Of a stretch of 64,000 nt of DNA, positions 47,072 to 58,600 are shown piece by piece (within the stretch, counting starts at the first letter, position 1; the number at the start of each line of letters is the position of its first letter). Origin of the DNA: Ceratodon purpureus. Lineage: Eukaryota > Streptophyta > Bryopsida > Pseudoditrichales > Ditrichaceae. A model generated the notes under the pieces. That model did no database searches. It was not told the DNA's origin and was given only the letters and a program-made list of their open reading frames with translations. The DNA lies in NCBI GenBank assembly GCA_014871385.1, contig CM026429.1:4056083-4120082 (forward strand), in the 5' to 3' direction. The position numbers were made by a program, and so were the translations under genes.

Positions 47072-50000
47072 ATGTACAGAATATAACTTTAGCTTTGTAC
47101 AATATTAGGGCCCTTGGCCACGATATTCACGGAGTTAACAAAAGGAATGAGATCAGAGATTTTTTTGATAAGGCTGTTCCTCAAGCCAACATCATTCTTT
47201 TGCAAGAGCATCACTTGCCCTTGGAGGATTGTTTGGAGAATGCTCGACAATTGGATTATAAAGGAGGGGCGTCATTTGGGAACAATGCGGTTTACAATGC
47301 GCCTGGAGATAGGTTTAAGGGGGGTACGGCTATTATTGTGGGAGCTAAGCTGGCCCCCTTTATCCTCGACTCTGGAGTTCTCATTGAATCCAGGGTTCAG
47401 TTTTTTATCTTTGACTTAGGAGAAGACTTAAAGATCGGAGTTCTGAACATCTATGCTCAGAATCATACGGTGGCAAGGCATCGTTTATGGAATAAATTAC
47501 GTTCCTGTAAGTTTCCAGAGGCAAATTGGATTTTGGCTGGGGATTTTAATATGACTGAAAATTCTGAAGACAGGAGTCCAGATTATACTGGTAAGGCGAT
47601 GGGGGAACGGGAGCGTGGTGCTTGGCTTAAGTTCACAGTGGAACTGGGAGTTAGTGATGTTTTCTACTTGGACGAGTTTCGGATGATTGGAGTTAAGCGG
47701 CACACTTGGAAACGGGAGAAGCCTACACCCATTTGGTCTCGGTTAGACCGCTTTTACTTGGATGGTGTACTACAACAGTATGGAGGGGTCATGGTATTTG
47801 GCAGAATATCGATCATATCTCAGATCACTCTGCGGTTTTTCTACAAATTTACTTGGAAAAACGCAGATATAAAGGGGCGATTCCTTTTAATAATTCTCTA
47901 CTTAAGGATGCTACATCTAAAGTGGAACTGCTGGTTATCTGGAATGATATTGTGAAGGGAAAGAGTTCCTCGTACTCTGACCGTTTCGTTCAGGCTCTTG
48001 AACAGATCAAGGAAGAGAGTGATTCGATTACTAAGATGAAGCGGAAGGAGGGACGTAAGGTGTATGAATCACAGTTTCAGGATATTCATGAAGCTGAAGA
48101 GTTACTGCAGTCAGACTGGAGTAATCTTGAGGCTTGGGAGAAGTTGAATAGAGCTCAGGAGGCATTGGAGTGTATTCGGATGGATAAGCTGGACAGGAAG
48201 AGATTTGCGGCAGGAGCTAATTGGTCAAGAATGGGAGACCGGTGTACTAAGGAGTTTTTTAGTTTTCATAAGGAGCTTAAACCGAAGGGTGGTATAAAGG
48301 AGTTGCTGGATGGTGGAAGAGTTCTGAAAACGCAAGAAGAGATTTCCAAGTTTGTTGTGGATTTTTACAAAGATCTATATACGAATGATATGGAGGTGGA
48401 GCTTAACGTTGAGATCAGGAGGGACTGTTTGCGGAGTGTGCCTGTGGTGGTTACTCCTGATCAAAATGAGTATCTGACTAAAGAGTTTTCGAATTCGGAA
48501 GTTGCTGAGGCTTGCAAGTCATTACCGAAGTTTAAGGTCTGTGGGGTTGATGGGGTACCAACGGAGTGGTACCATGAGAACTGGGACGATATCTGCGATG
48601 ATCTCACGGGTCTGGTTAATGAATCGTTTAATTTGGGAAGGATTCATGAGAAATTAAATCTCGGTTTAATGTCTTTGATTCCTAAGCCGGGCCCTTAAAC
48701 GAATATCAAGAACTATCGTCCTATTTCAGTACTTTCGAGTACTTATAAGGTGATCTCTAAGTCTTTGGCGAACAGAGCTCAGCCTTTTCTTCCAAGATGG
48801 ATAAGACCTACGCAGTCAGGTTTTGTGAAGGATCGGTACATCTTAGATAATGTTTTCACGGCGTTTGAAGCGATGGAGTATGCGAAGGAGTCGAAACAGG
48901 ATCTTGTGATTCTTTTGCTGGACATGGAGAAAGCTTATGATCGAGTTAACTGGAGTTTTCTCCAAGACTCGATGAGAGCTTTAGGTTTCAGCGAGAAGTG
49001 GATAAAGTGGTCATCCACCTTATATGTGGGGGCTAAGACTCATGTTTTAGTAAATGGTCAGAAGAGTGAAGAGTTTGTCATGCAGAGAGGAGTCCGTCAG
49101 GGTTGTCCAATGGCTCCGTATTTGTATCTTTTTGTTTCTGATGTCTTAGGATATATGATCAATGATCCTAGGTTTGGGTTAGAAGGTTTGTCTCTTCCTG
49201 ATAAGAAGACTCTCCTGGATATGTTCTTTGCAGATGATACTTCTCTTTTCCTTAGAGGTACTAGGGATAATTTGGTCCGAGCCTACTCTGTCTTAGATAT
49301 GTTTTGTAAAGCTTCTGGGGCTAAAATTAATTGGGACAAGAGTGTCGCCATCTGGGCATTGATTAGAGAGCGGGATTTTACTTGGGGTGAAGATTTAGGT
49401 CTAAAATGGTTAGTTGAGGGTCAGACTACAAAACATTTGGGTTTTCCTTTGGGTTTTAATATGCCTCAGAGGGATAAGGATGCTAAAATCCTTCAGCAAA
49501 TTCGGAACAACATTAGGAGAAAAATGAGCTCAAAATAAGGCCGTGTAAGCCTGCCCTTTCTAGGTGAACTCCCTACTTTGGGCACCTCTGCCGCTGGCAG
49601 CGGATGCCAGAGTTGCTGCCCGCACAGAACTGCGTGGCGCACTCACAACAAAGGTCCTCGGAATATTAGGTGAGACATGAATGCCTCAGCTCGGGCTTTG
49701 GTCCCAAGTGGGCAGGTTGTGTCAGCCCGACACTGTAGATGTGCCCTCCACACGCCTCCCTCGGAGATCATTGGTTCGAGCCCCCGTGGCGGTTGCTGGC
49801 ACCGCGGTGGCACCTCACATGCCATGTCAAAAAGTACGCGGGCAGCGCCCGTTTTTTTCTCTCACGTGCCGCTTACACGGCCTTTTTGTGACCTGATTTT
49901 TCTCCTAATGACTCAGTGTTTGGTCACCAAAGCCTCTTTCTTTGGCTGCTAGAATACTAGTTTCTAACCAGGTTGTTTTAGCATCTATTTCGTACATATC

Positions 50001-52234
50001 TTCTTGTGCCGACATTTCTCTTGGGGCTCTGAAGAAAGTGCGTACTCTTGTTAGGAACTTTATTTGGGGGGGTGATCCTAACAGGAATTCACGTGCTAGA
50101 GTTGCCTGGGATTCCGCTATTATGCCCACTGCTCACGGTGGCATTAAAATCTTTGATCCTTTTGCGCAAGCTCAGGCTCTTTTGGCTAAAATAATCATAC
50201 GAGGATTAGTTCCAGGTCCTGAACCGTGGAAATCGCTTTTGCTTCATAGGATTAAATCTTTGCGTTTATCCTCTGGTGGCAAGTGGGCAGAAGATGAGAG
50301 CTGGTTATTCTCTGCGAAGAGAATCTGTGATCAGGGTTCGCCTTTGTGGCAGGGGACGTGGTCTGCATGGCTTCATGTCAGGCCTGGATTGTCGAAACAG
50401 GAGCCGAAGGGTTTCGATGAAACACTGCGACAGTGTTTGTATTTTAATCCACATATAACGAATGATGAAGGTAAAATGTGGGGGGAAGTTTATCAGAGCA
50501 TGTTCCGGAATTGGTCTACCAAGGGTATTTTTCGTGTCAAGGATATCTGGGATCCTTCTCGTTCGGACATGTTGACAGCAATGGAACTTCGCAGGATGAC
50601 ACGATCTATCAACCTTGATAGGATTCGTGATGAGCTTTTTGAGAGCTTGCCTTTGAATGGAATTCCTCCTGAGGAGGGGTTCTGGTTGGTGGATGATGAG
50701 GTCGTGAGTCGAGGTGAATTCTTTCATATACAGCAGATTGTGGAAGACGGTTTTATGGTACACAAATATATTCACGCTGACGATTCGGAGAGATTGACGA
50801 GGGTTTCTGATTCTGCAGTATTTCTAAGTACTGATAGAAAGGTTTCGTCAGCCAGAGTATGTAGAAGAACGTGGGCAGGAACGGTGGTGGATATTAATCC
50901 TAAGAATTGTGCGGATTGTGGTTATTCTTTCTGGACGATTGGAGGAGGCAAAGTTCTTAACTTGCCCATCGATCCGGTGGAATGGATTTGGAAGAGGGTT
51001 GGAGTTATCAAGGAAGGTCACTTTTTTGATTACTCTACTAAACGAGGTTACAGATACATTATAGATTCTCAAAAGAAGCAGCCTCCTCTTGATAAGTTTT
51101 TAGAAGAGGCAGGATATTCGAAGTTGGAGAGGAAGAGGTACTATGTTAAGTTGTGGCACCCATGGGTTCAGAGGAAGATTGCTTCTATGATTTGGCTTAC
51201 GGGTTCAGGTGGTTTGCCACTTGCGGATTGGAGATTTCGCAAGAATATGTGTGATAGTGGAGTCTGCAATTTGTGTTCCACTGGTCTTTCAGAAACGCCA
51301 GAGCATGCTTTTATGAGGTGTCCTGCTGTTACTGAAGTATGGGATAGGTTTCGTTTCTTGAGGTCTTTGGTTAATATGCCACAGAGACCTCACACATGGG
51401 TGGAGGTATTGACTGGTTTAGATCCACCGATTGGGCCTAATCCACACAGACAGATTGCTGTACAAGCTGCTGATGATTCTACTCCGGGAAGAATCGACAA
51501 TAAGGAGACACCTTGGGACATACTCAGGGTGTGTTTAGTTTGGAGTTTGTGGTGTCAGAAGTGTGGTCATGACTTAAGAGGTGTCAATTTTCATATTGGT
51601 ATTGCCCTCTTTCGTGCTTGGCAACTGACAATTCAGGCTGGCATGGGTGCTTGGAGGGATTTACAGAAACATGTTTCTGATCCTAAGACTGAGAAACAGA
51701 AAGAAAGGGAAGCTAATTTCATTTCTATATGGACTTACAAGGGGGTCTTTTGCAAAAATGATGGGGGTTTGAGGTGGCAGATGGCACCTAATCATTATTT
51801 TTTGCCAAAAGACCTGGCGAACTTGTACAGATCGTTTCAAGGTGGTGTGGTTCATCTTGATTCGAGTTCTGTGTCCCCTGTGGATTCTTTGCCTTCGCAG
51901 ATGGAGGACACATTGGTTGCGGCGCTAGCTGGAGACCAGGAGGAGCGTGATAGAGCGGAAGAACTGGCTGATGTGATCTTGCATCAGATTGTTCAAGACA
52001 TTACGAGAGACTTGGAGCTAGAGGAGGAACGTGAAGACATGTTGCGGGAGCAGGGGAATGCTGCGCAGAATGAGGAAGAGCTCTGTTCAGGATTTCTTGA
52101 GTTCAGATTCAGAGGAGGAGTCGTCTTCTTCTTTTAGTATGGATTTACCTAGTGACTTACAGAGTCCCTCTGAACTTCGATTACAAGCGAGGTTTTGGGC
52201 TTCGGTGGAGGGACGTTCCCTTAGTGACTCTTGA
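47068..52234 (+). pseudogene. LINE ORF2: endonuclease and reverse transcriptase, broken
   Basis: Frame segments are 47068 to about 47790, about 47790 to 49510 and 49911 to about 52085, with the last part probably in a third frame to 52234. The first encodes an APE-type endonuclease (NIRALG, LLQEHHL, AGDFNM, and after a one-base loss SDHSAVF). The second has the reverse transcriptase: PISVLS, DMEKAYDRVNW, QRGVRQGCPMAPYL and the catalytic FADDT. A stop (TAA, 48696-48698) follows PKPGP. At 49511-49910 a 400-bp insertion interrupts the frame; the code resumes with SVWSPKPLSLAARILVSNQ. The third part ends with a zf-RVT-like motif (CNLCSTGLSETPEHAFMRCP). Close to 52085 the frame shifts so that the end reads DFLSSDSEEE, as in element B. 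Confidence 0.88.
49511..49910. mobile_element. 400-bp TIR element inside the LINE reverse transcriptase
   Basis: Ends 49511-49550 and 49871-49910 are inverted repeats with 36 of 40 positions matching and no gaps (CATTAGGAGAAAAAT at the outer edge, AAGGCCGTGTAAGC at the inner edge). Removal of exactly 400 bp gives in-frame RNKLSVWSPK, the expected LINE sequence, so no target-site bases were duplicated. The interior is GC-rich, has no coding frame of note and contains a B-box-like GGTTCGAGCCC near 49774-49784. I know of no named family with these ends. Confidence 0.8.
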
Positions 52235-52623
52235 TACCGAGAATTGAATCTTATCTTTTCTCATTTTCCTTTTATTTTTAGAAGGATTTGCAGGACTCTC
52301 TTGCTTAGAATCAGTCCTCATTGGATTTGGTTTTAGTTTTCTCATTTTAATTCAGGATTATAGTGAGGAAGCTTGGTTACTGTTTTAGTCAAGGGATTGC
52401 TTTATTTCTTGACTTAGTCTGCTAAATTTTTTAGTAGGCTCCTCCTTCATTCGGATCTTTCTGTTTGAAGTGAGTTAGTGGATTTTCTTCTTAGATTATC
52501 TGTTTTTGGGAGTTCCCTCTCCTTGCCAGCTTGTGGCAGCCTTTGAGCCTGGCTCTTTGGTTTCATTCTTGGATCATTCCCGGGTGTGTATGTTACTTTT
52601 ATTTAACCCGAAGCGGGTATTCG

Positions 52624-52687
52624 GCTCAGCTGGTAGAGCGCGTGGCTTTTAACCACGTGGTCGTGGGTTCGAGTCCCACGGTCGGCG
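52624..52687 (+). pseudogene. tRNA-Lys (TTT), 3' part, split by the LINE
   Basis: Starts with the second copy of the 17-bp duplication (52624-52640) and runs through anticodon stem CGTGG/CCACG, loop CTTTTAA (anticodon 52648-52650), T-arm GTGGG/CCCAC and acceptor GGTCGGC to discriminator G. The 5' neighbour is the LINE tail, which cannot pair with the acceptor strand, so a mature tRNA is not expected. A and B boxes are both present, so transcription by Pol III remains possible. Confidence 0.92.
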
Positions 52688-53183
52688 AACAATTAATTAT
52701 AGGCAATCGGAAGTGATCGTCAACAATGTGGATCGCTTCGAAGGCCTCTGCGGTTTTTTGCGACCACACTTTTGTTTCGTTGTATCGTTGTATATATTTT
52801 CAAAAACAATGGAAACAATTGTACACCCAAATGTGCTCTTCTTGACATTGTATCTCCACAAAGTGGCCCAACAACCCTCTAAATCTCACATCATACAATC
52901 CTACCAACCTAAAACCCATAAGATCATCTCCAATTTAGACTTTTTGATGAGTCAACAATGCATGCACTATTTTAAAGTCTTCCATGAAAAGAATAGACCT
53001 CCACCCTATGGCACATTGAAACTTCTAATCAACGCAAAATGTAATGTTGAACAATCATACATATTGCTATATATAGGATTATAAATTGCAAGTATTTTCA
53101 CCATAACCTTAAGAACCACACAACACAAATCAAATTACATCAATCTCCAATTGGACATGAAGGAGAGTCTAGGCATAGGGTTC

Positions 53184-54293
53184 ATATTTTGAAGCCATTG
53201 GGTGCGGTGTGGGAAGATGAGATTTCTATGAATCTCTATTCCATTATGAAATAATTGCTTCGATTAAGTTGAGGATTAATTGGCTTTTTTGTGAAAGACT
53301 AATTTGAGGTTTGATTTTGTTTTGTAGATTTTCATCATAAGAGGTGTTTGGTCGATGGTTTATCTGGAATTTCTTAAAGTGAGAAATTTGTCAAAGCCCC
53401 TTCTTCTATACTAGACTCTTGTTGAACCAAATATGAGGGTGTTCTAAAACCATTAATTAATATCATGGAAAACTGGACATAAGACTATTAAATAAATCAG
53501 AACTTGTCATTATGTGGCAAAACCTAATTGGTCCACCAAATCCTAGCTAGTTTACCAAAACCATGCAGAAATTCTCTATTTCCAGTCTACAATCTCTGTG
53601 ATTTTGGCCAACTCTACTACATGCTTGGAGGGCATTTACGGTTTTTGGTTTCTCTACCTTATCCTTTAAGTAAACTGATGAACGTTTATGCGGCATTCGA
53701 AGCGGGAGAGCCGTCCTAAACTTTCACATGTAGGTCCCAGCTGTTGTCCGGCCCATTGCAGGCAGATCATTCACAATTATTTTTATTTTACTGGAGCACT
53801 ATTTCTCTCCAAGTCCCTTTCAATCAGTCCAAACTCCAGCACCGAAGATTCACAAACTTATCACCATCACTACAGCACCTTGTTTCTTCGTTCCTTCCTC
53901 CCATACTCACAGTCCTACCTACTTTTCATACCTACTGGCGTCACCAACCGACCTCACCCCCTACCCCTCAAATTCCTGTACCACAGTCCTACCCACCAAG
54001 ACCAATTCATACTCCTGAATCGAATTTCAATGTATCTCCTTGTTCATAGTCCTTTCTAATTCAGAAATTACAAAACAATCCTTGCATCCGAATCTGAAAG
54101 TCATCTCCATCTGTAAAAAAGAAAAAGAAAAAAGAAAAACACTCGGTGAATGGGGAAAGTTTTCCAAGACAACCAATAAATACATTACATTTTGAAAATA
54201 CTACCTGATTGAAACAACAATTGCTCGAGACCTTTCACAAATGTCATCTAGGTAGAACCCAATTATCTCAAATTTCATTCAATTTCTCACCTG
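53184..54293. other. Spacer, no gene seen
   Basis: AT-rich, then C-rich on the plus strand from about 53700 to 54050. The open frames in the C-rich part are low-complexity and show no domain. Confidence 0.5.
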
Positions 54294-54306
54294 AAACATA
54301 GAATTT

Positions 54307-54472
54307 GCCACAGGGTGGAGTGTTTAGGTAACATAGGTTCGGTTTAGGTTCTTAGGTTCAGGTTTTGGTTGGTATGGTTCCGGTTCTCAATTGCTGGTAA
54401 GTTTTTCTTACCTGGTTCGTGGCGGTGTTGTATTTTTCATTTTTGCAATGGAATCTTTTCACCATTTGTCTC

Positions 54473-54509
<37 letters not shown>
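54307..54509 (+). mobile_element. SINE-like retroposon with poly(A) and 13-bp target duplication
   Basis: About 167 bp of unique sequence end in a run of 39 A (54474-54512, the last three shared with the duplication). The element is flanked by AAACATAGAATTT at 54294-54306 and 54510-54522. This layout is produced by LINE-type reverse transcription of a polyadenylated RNA. The body is rich in GGTT and has no clear tRNA head, so it may be a SINE or a short retrocopy of a cellular transcript. Confidence 0.75.
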
Positions 54510-54513
<4 letters not shown>

Positions 54514-54522
54514 ATAGAATTT

Positions 54523-55695
54523 TAACTAGTAATTCAGCCATTCAACTTGAATGACTTTACACTACCAAACCTCCCCATTCACATGTATCCCAGTCCTACC
54601 CACCTCACATACCTACTAACTCAAAATTCCTACCTCAGATCACAGTTCTACCTACCGACACCACCTAGGAACCTCCCCACTTGGCACCTCCACAGATTGC
54701 CACCTCCTCAGCCACCCTCGAAGCCAAGTCAAGACCTTCACAACAAGCACCCAGTGAAACCTAGACACGCCCATGGCTGCTCACTCAGCAACTCGGAAAC
54801 TGGGAAACTAGGATCAACCTTTGCAGGCTCCATCATCAACATCCCAATCACTTCTGCACGCTATGTCACACCAATCAATTCCAGGAAGAATTCCACTCCA
54901 GCACCAAGCAAGTTCTGATAATTTGGTGGCAATTGCAGGCACAAGTTGGATCAGGTGCTTCCTGGTTGGAGTGTAAAACCTGCACCTTGGTGAGTGCAAA
55001 CTTGTTATCAAAGGTCGTGTTTTTGTACTTTCGGTTTGGTGGTGATGAGCTCAGTTGATGAGGTGAGTTGGTGGCATTTGGGTTCTGTTTGTGGGGATTT
55101 GTTGACTGGTGTGAAGTTTGGGATTTGAGGTGTTGTTGCTGGCATTTTGTTATGTTGGAGTTTTGTGACGTTGTGGTGGTTGATGGTCGGTGGGCTGGTG
55201 GTGAAGAAAGGAGTTGGTTTTTGAAATGTGGGTGCCATATTATGGTTTGTTTGGATTGCTGTCAGCTTCTTTTGTGGTGGTTGCGTTTGGTTTCTGGATT
55301 TGAGTAGTGGCTTGATTGTTGTTGAGATTTGATGAGAAGTTGTGAGCTCAGATGGTTTTGAGGTACTGGTTGTTCTGGGCTTCGTTAACTGGACGTTGGG
55401 CACTTTAGGGTGACAGAGAAGATGTTGTCTTAGCTTTCTTTTGCATTGGGAAACGTAATCTGGTAGGTGTGTTAGTCGAATTGGCGACAGGTGAATTGAG
55501 ACTGAATTGCTTCACTTTCTGTCTCTTATTTGTTAAGAAACTGGGGGCAATTTCTGATGATTATATCTCTGCTTGATGCAGATATTTTTGAGCAAAATTT
55601 TCTGGAAGTTGCAATTTTGAGTCAGGATACAAGCGTGCGCCAATTGAGCAAGCCTGGTGTACTATTAGATAGCTCCGGGTGGTGCACTGAATGGT
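54523..55695. other. Upstream region of phospholipase D
   Basis: C-rich to about 54920, then GT-rich (about 55000-55400), like a plant 5' leader. No independent gene is supported. Confidence 0.5.
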
Positions 55696-58600
55696 ATGAC
55701 AGGGGACGTCAAGCATGGCGGATCAGGCCGTTGGGGATTGGGCAGATGGTTTTCCCCTTCACGACCGCCCGCCATAGATCCTACTACACCTGCTCCACCT
55801 CCCGACATCGTCTCAAGCCCCTCCTATCACCCTCCCAACACTTCCTTCCGAGAGGATTCTTTGAGGTCTGGACCTTCTTCAGAAGAGCTTTATCCACCTC
55901 CACAGACTTCAGGGTACACCACAGCTGTACCACAACCTCCTCCACCGGCATACAATTCACCTGGATCGGGATATCGTCAAGAAGAAGCTCTTTACCCACC
56001 TCCACATCCTCAGTATGCGCCAAATGGACCGCAGAGTCCTCTGAGTGGCACCGCTCATGGCCTTGGGCACTCTTTTCATCAAGTTGCTGATCCTATGGGT
56101 TCTTACTCCCCCAGTGAGCCACCTCATCCTCCTCAAGACTATGGAGGAATGCAGCATGGCAGCAGCAAGTATTCAGGTCAGTTTTGGGCTTAGTACCCAT
56201 TGAAGTGGCGTTGTTTATTTTAGGGTAGACACGAACTTTTGCCTTCTGCGAGTGTAATTCTTGTTTTTAATTTTGCTAGATTTGCCTGACTTTGGAGGAA
56301 CTTAGTAGATTGGCTCACATTTATTGAAGAGAATGAAGAACAGGAACTGTTGATGGAAAATTCTTGTTCTCTTCATCATTCAGACATTTAAATGTTGTTG
56401 GTGTGTGTGATCAGGCCGCATGACAGATGAAAATGAGTATGTTGTTGCACCTGGTAACTCAATTCAGGTTCACGGCGCTCTAGAATCAGGGTACTTGCTG
56501 CACGGAACTCTGGAGGCATCGGTATATGAGGCCGTGAGCTTGCCAAACATGGACATGTTTTCTGAGAGAGTTCGACTATTTGCAAACAACCTACCTGGCC
56601 CACTGGAAAAATTGAAGAAAGCGACCGGAGTACATGGTCCGACTTCTGTCATCACCAGTGATCCTTACACAGTGGTGGTTGTTGCTGGGGCAAGAGTAGC
56701 TCGCACCCGGGTGATCAGCAACAATGCGAATCCCAAGTGGAACGAGCACTTCCTCGTCCCTGTTGCTCACCATACGTTTGATATTGTCTTTGTGGTCAAA
56801 GACCAAGATGTAATGGGGTCCCAGAGAATTGGCCAAGTGAAAATCTCAGCCGGGCCTTTACTCAATGGAGGGGTTGTTGATGGTTGGTATGATCTGTTGG
56901 ACAAAGAAGGGAAGCCTTGCCATGCGGGTGCCAAACTTCGGGTTTCTGCACGGTACATTCCTGTAGAGCAGAATGTGATTTACTCTCAGGGGGTAGGAAG
57001 TGCACATGGGGTGGCCAATACTTATTTTCCTATGCGGAAAGGGTGTCGACTTACTCTTTATCAGGATGCCCATGTTTATGATCATACACTTCCCAATATC
57101 ATGCTTGATGGTGGCATTCAATATGCACATGGACGCTGTTGGGAGGATATTTGTTCTGCTATCAACGATGCGCAACACTTGATTTACATTACAGGGTGGT
57201 CGGTTTGGGACAAAGTCGCCCTAGTGCGGGATGCAAACCGTCCAATGATTGAAGGAGGTAATTTAACGTTGGGTGAATTGTTGAAGAAAAAAGCAAGCCA
57301 GGGAGTTCGTGTTTTGTTGTTACTTTGGGATGACAAATCATCTCACGACCTACACTTTGTTAAAACGGTAAGGATTACATGTTGAAGTGCCTGGGCCCTA
57401 AACTTTTTGTTGGCTGTAGGATCTTTGACATTACTAAATTTTTCGAATTGTCTTCCTTTAACTTCCATCTAGATGAACATTATGGAAATCTCTGAGCATG
57501 CGCAGTATTTTCAAAGCGGAATTGCCAATAGTCAAGCTTGTGTAGATAGAATATTTTAGTGATTGCATTGAACCGAGTTCAGGGTTCTGTTGAGTTTAAA
57601 AACATCGAATTGTTAAGTGAGTAATGTTGTAGGATAGACGGTAGTCTAATTTCAAGGTGAAATGGATTAAGGACAAAGATGCTAATTTTTAATATGCTTT
57701 GATCAGAGCGGTGTTATGAACACATTCGACGAAGAAACTAAGAAGTTTTTCAAGAATACTGGAGTTCGATGTGTTCTTGCTCCACGGTATGGGGCATCTA
57801 AGACGACTTGGTTTAGGCAACGGGTATGATCCTCTGGTATTGAAAGATTGAGACTAGCATATATGACAATTCGAGCCATTTTTACGTTGAGCTTATTATC
57901 TTGCTTTTAGAGCTTCTAGCAGAACACAGACGCTCCTGTCAGTTTCTGGCGATGTCTCCCTGCTCATATTTCCTGGCTTTCACGGTTGAATGAATGCATG
58001 AACAAAATTTGTTAAAACGTTGATGTGATTTCAGGTAGTTGGAACACTGTACACGCATCACCAGAAATGCGTCATTGTTGACAGTGGACCATACGGCCAG
58101 AGGAGGTTGTCCTCTTTTGTTGGCGGCCTGGACCTAACTGCAGGCCGATGGGATACGCCTTCTCACTACATTTTTGCATCGTTACAACGTGAGCATAAGG
58201 ACGACTTCCGTAACAAATCGTGGGAAGTGAGTGACAAATATTCATACTGATTCTTTTCATAAGCTAATTCTACATGTCTTTTAACGAAGCAATTCCTAAT
58301 TCAGTGTACCGATTTCTTACAGATCAAAACTTTAACTTGGGATGGTCACGATGGAAGGACCATGTTGCTAATAGTGGTCCGAGAACTAAGACTTATCTCT
58401 TTTCTTCCTGGAACAGTATGCACCTGGGAGTGGTGGACCTAGGGAGCCTTGGCATGATTTGCACTGCAAAATTGAAGGTCACGCTGCCTATGATGTTCTC
58501 ACCAATTTTGAGCAGCGTTGGAGAAAAGCTACTCCAAGGCATGACGACGAGCTGATTGATATCGATCGACATGAGGGGCTTTGGGGTCCATCAAACCGTG

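Larger units (their letters stand above)
44190..52623 (+). mobile_element. Non-LTR retrotransposon (LINE, L1-like) inserted in tRNA-Lys
   Basis: An 8434-bp element between perfect 17-bp duplications. It has a 5' leader of about 190 bases, ORF1 (44378-47071), ORF2 (endonuclease, reverse transcriptase, zinc-binding C-terminus, 47068 to about 52234) and a 3' untranslated region that ends in an 11-13 base stem-loop (ACCCG/CGGGT, 52606-52618) five bases before the duplication. There is no poly(A) tail. ORF1 and ORF2 overlap by ATGA. The copy is inactive: a frameshift near 47790, a stop at 48696, a 400-bp insertion at 49511 and a frameshift near 52085. Confidence 0.93.
43946..53183 (+). repeat. Right arm of inverted duplication of the tRNA-Lys locus
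   Basis: Arm blocks 43946-44189 and 52624-53183 match the left arm in reverse complement; the 8.4 kb in between is a LINE. Without insertions the arm is about 790 bp. Downstream of the tRNA, both arms keep the same 123-codon open frame with almost no change, which follows from the high nucleotide identity rather than from a proven gene. Confidence 0.92.
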
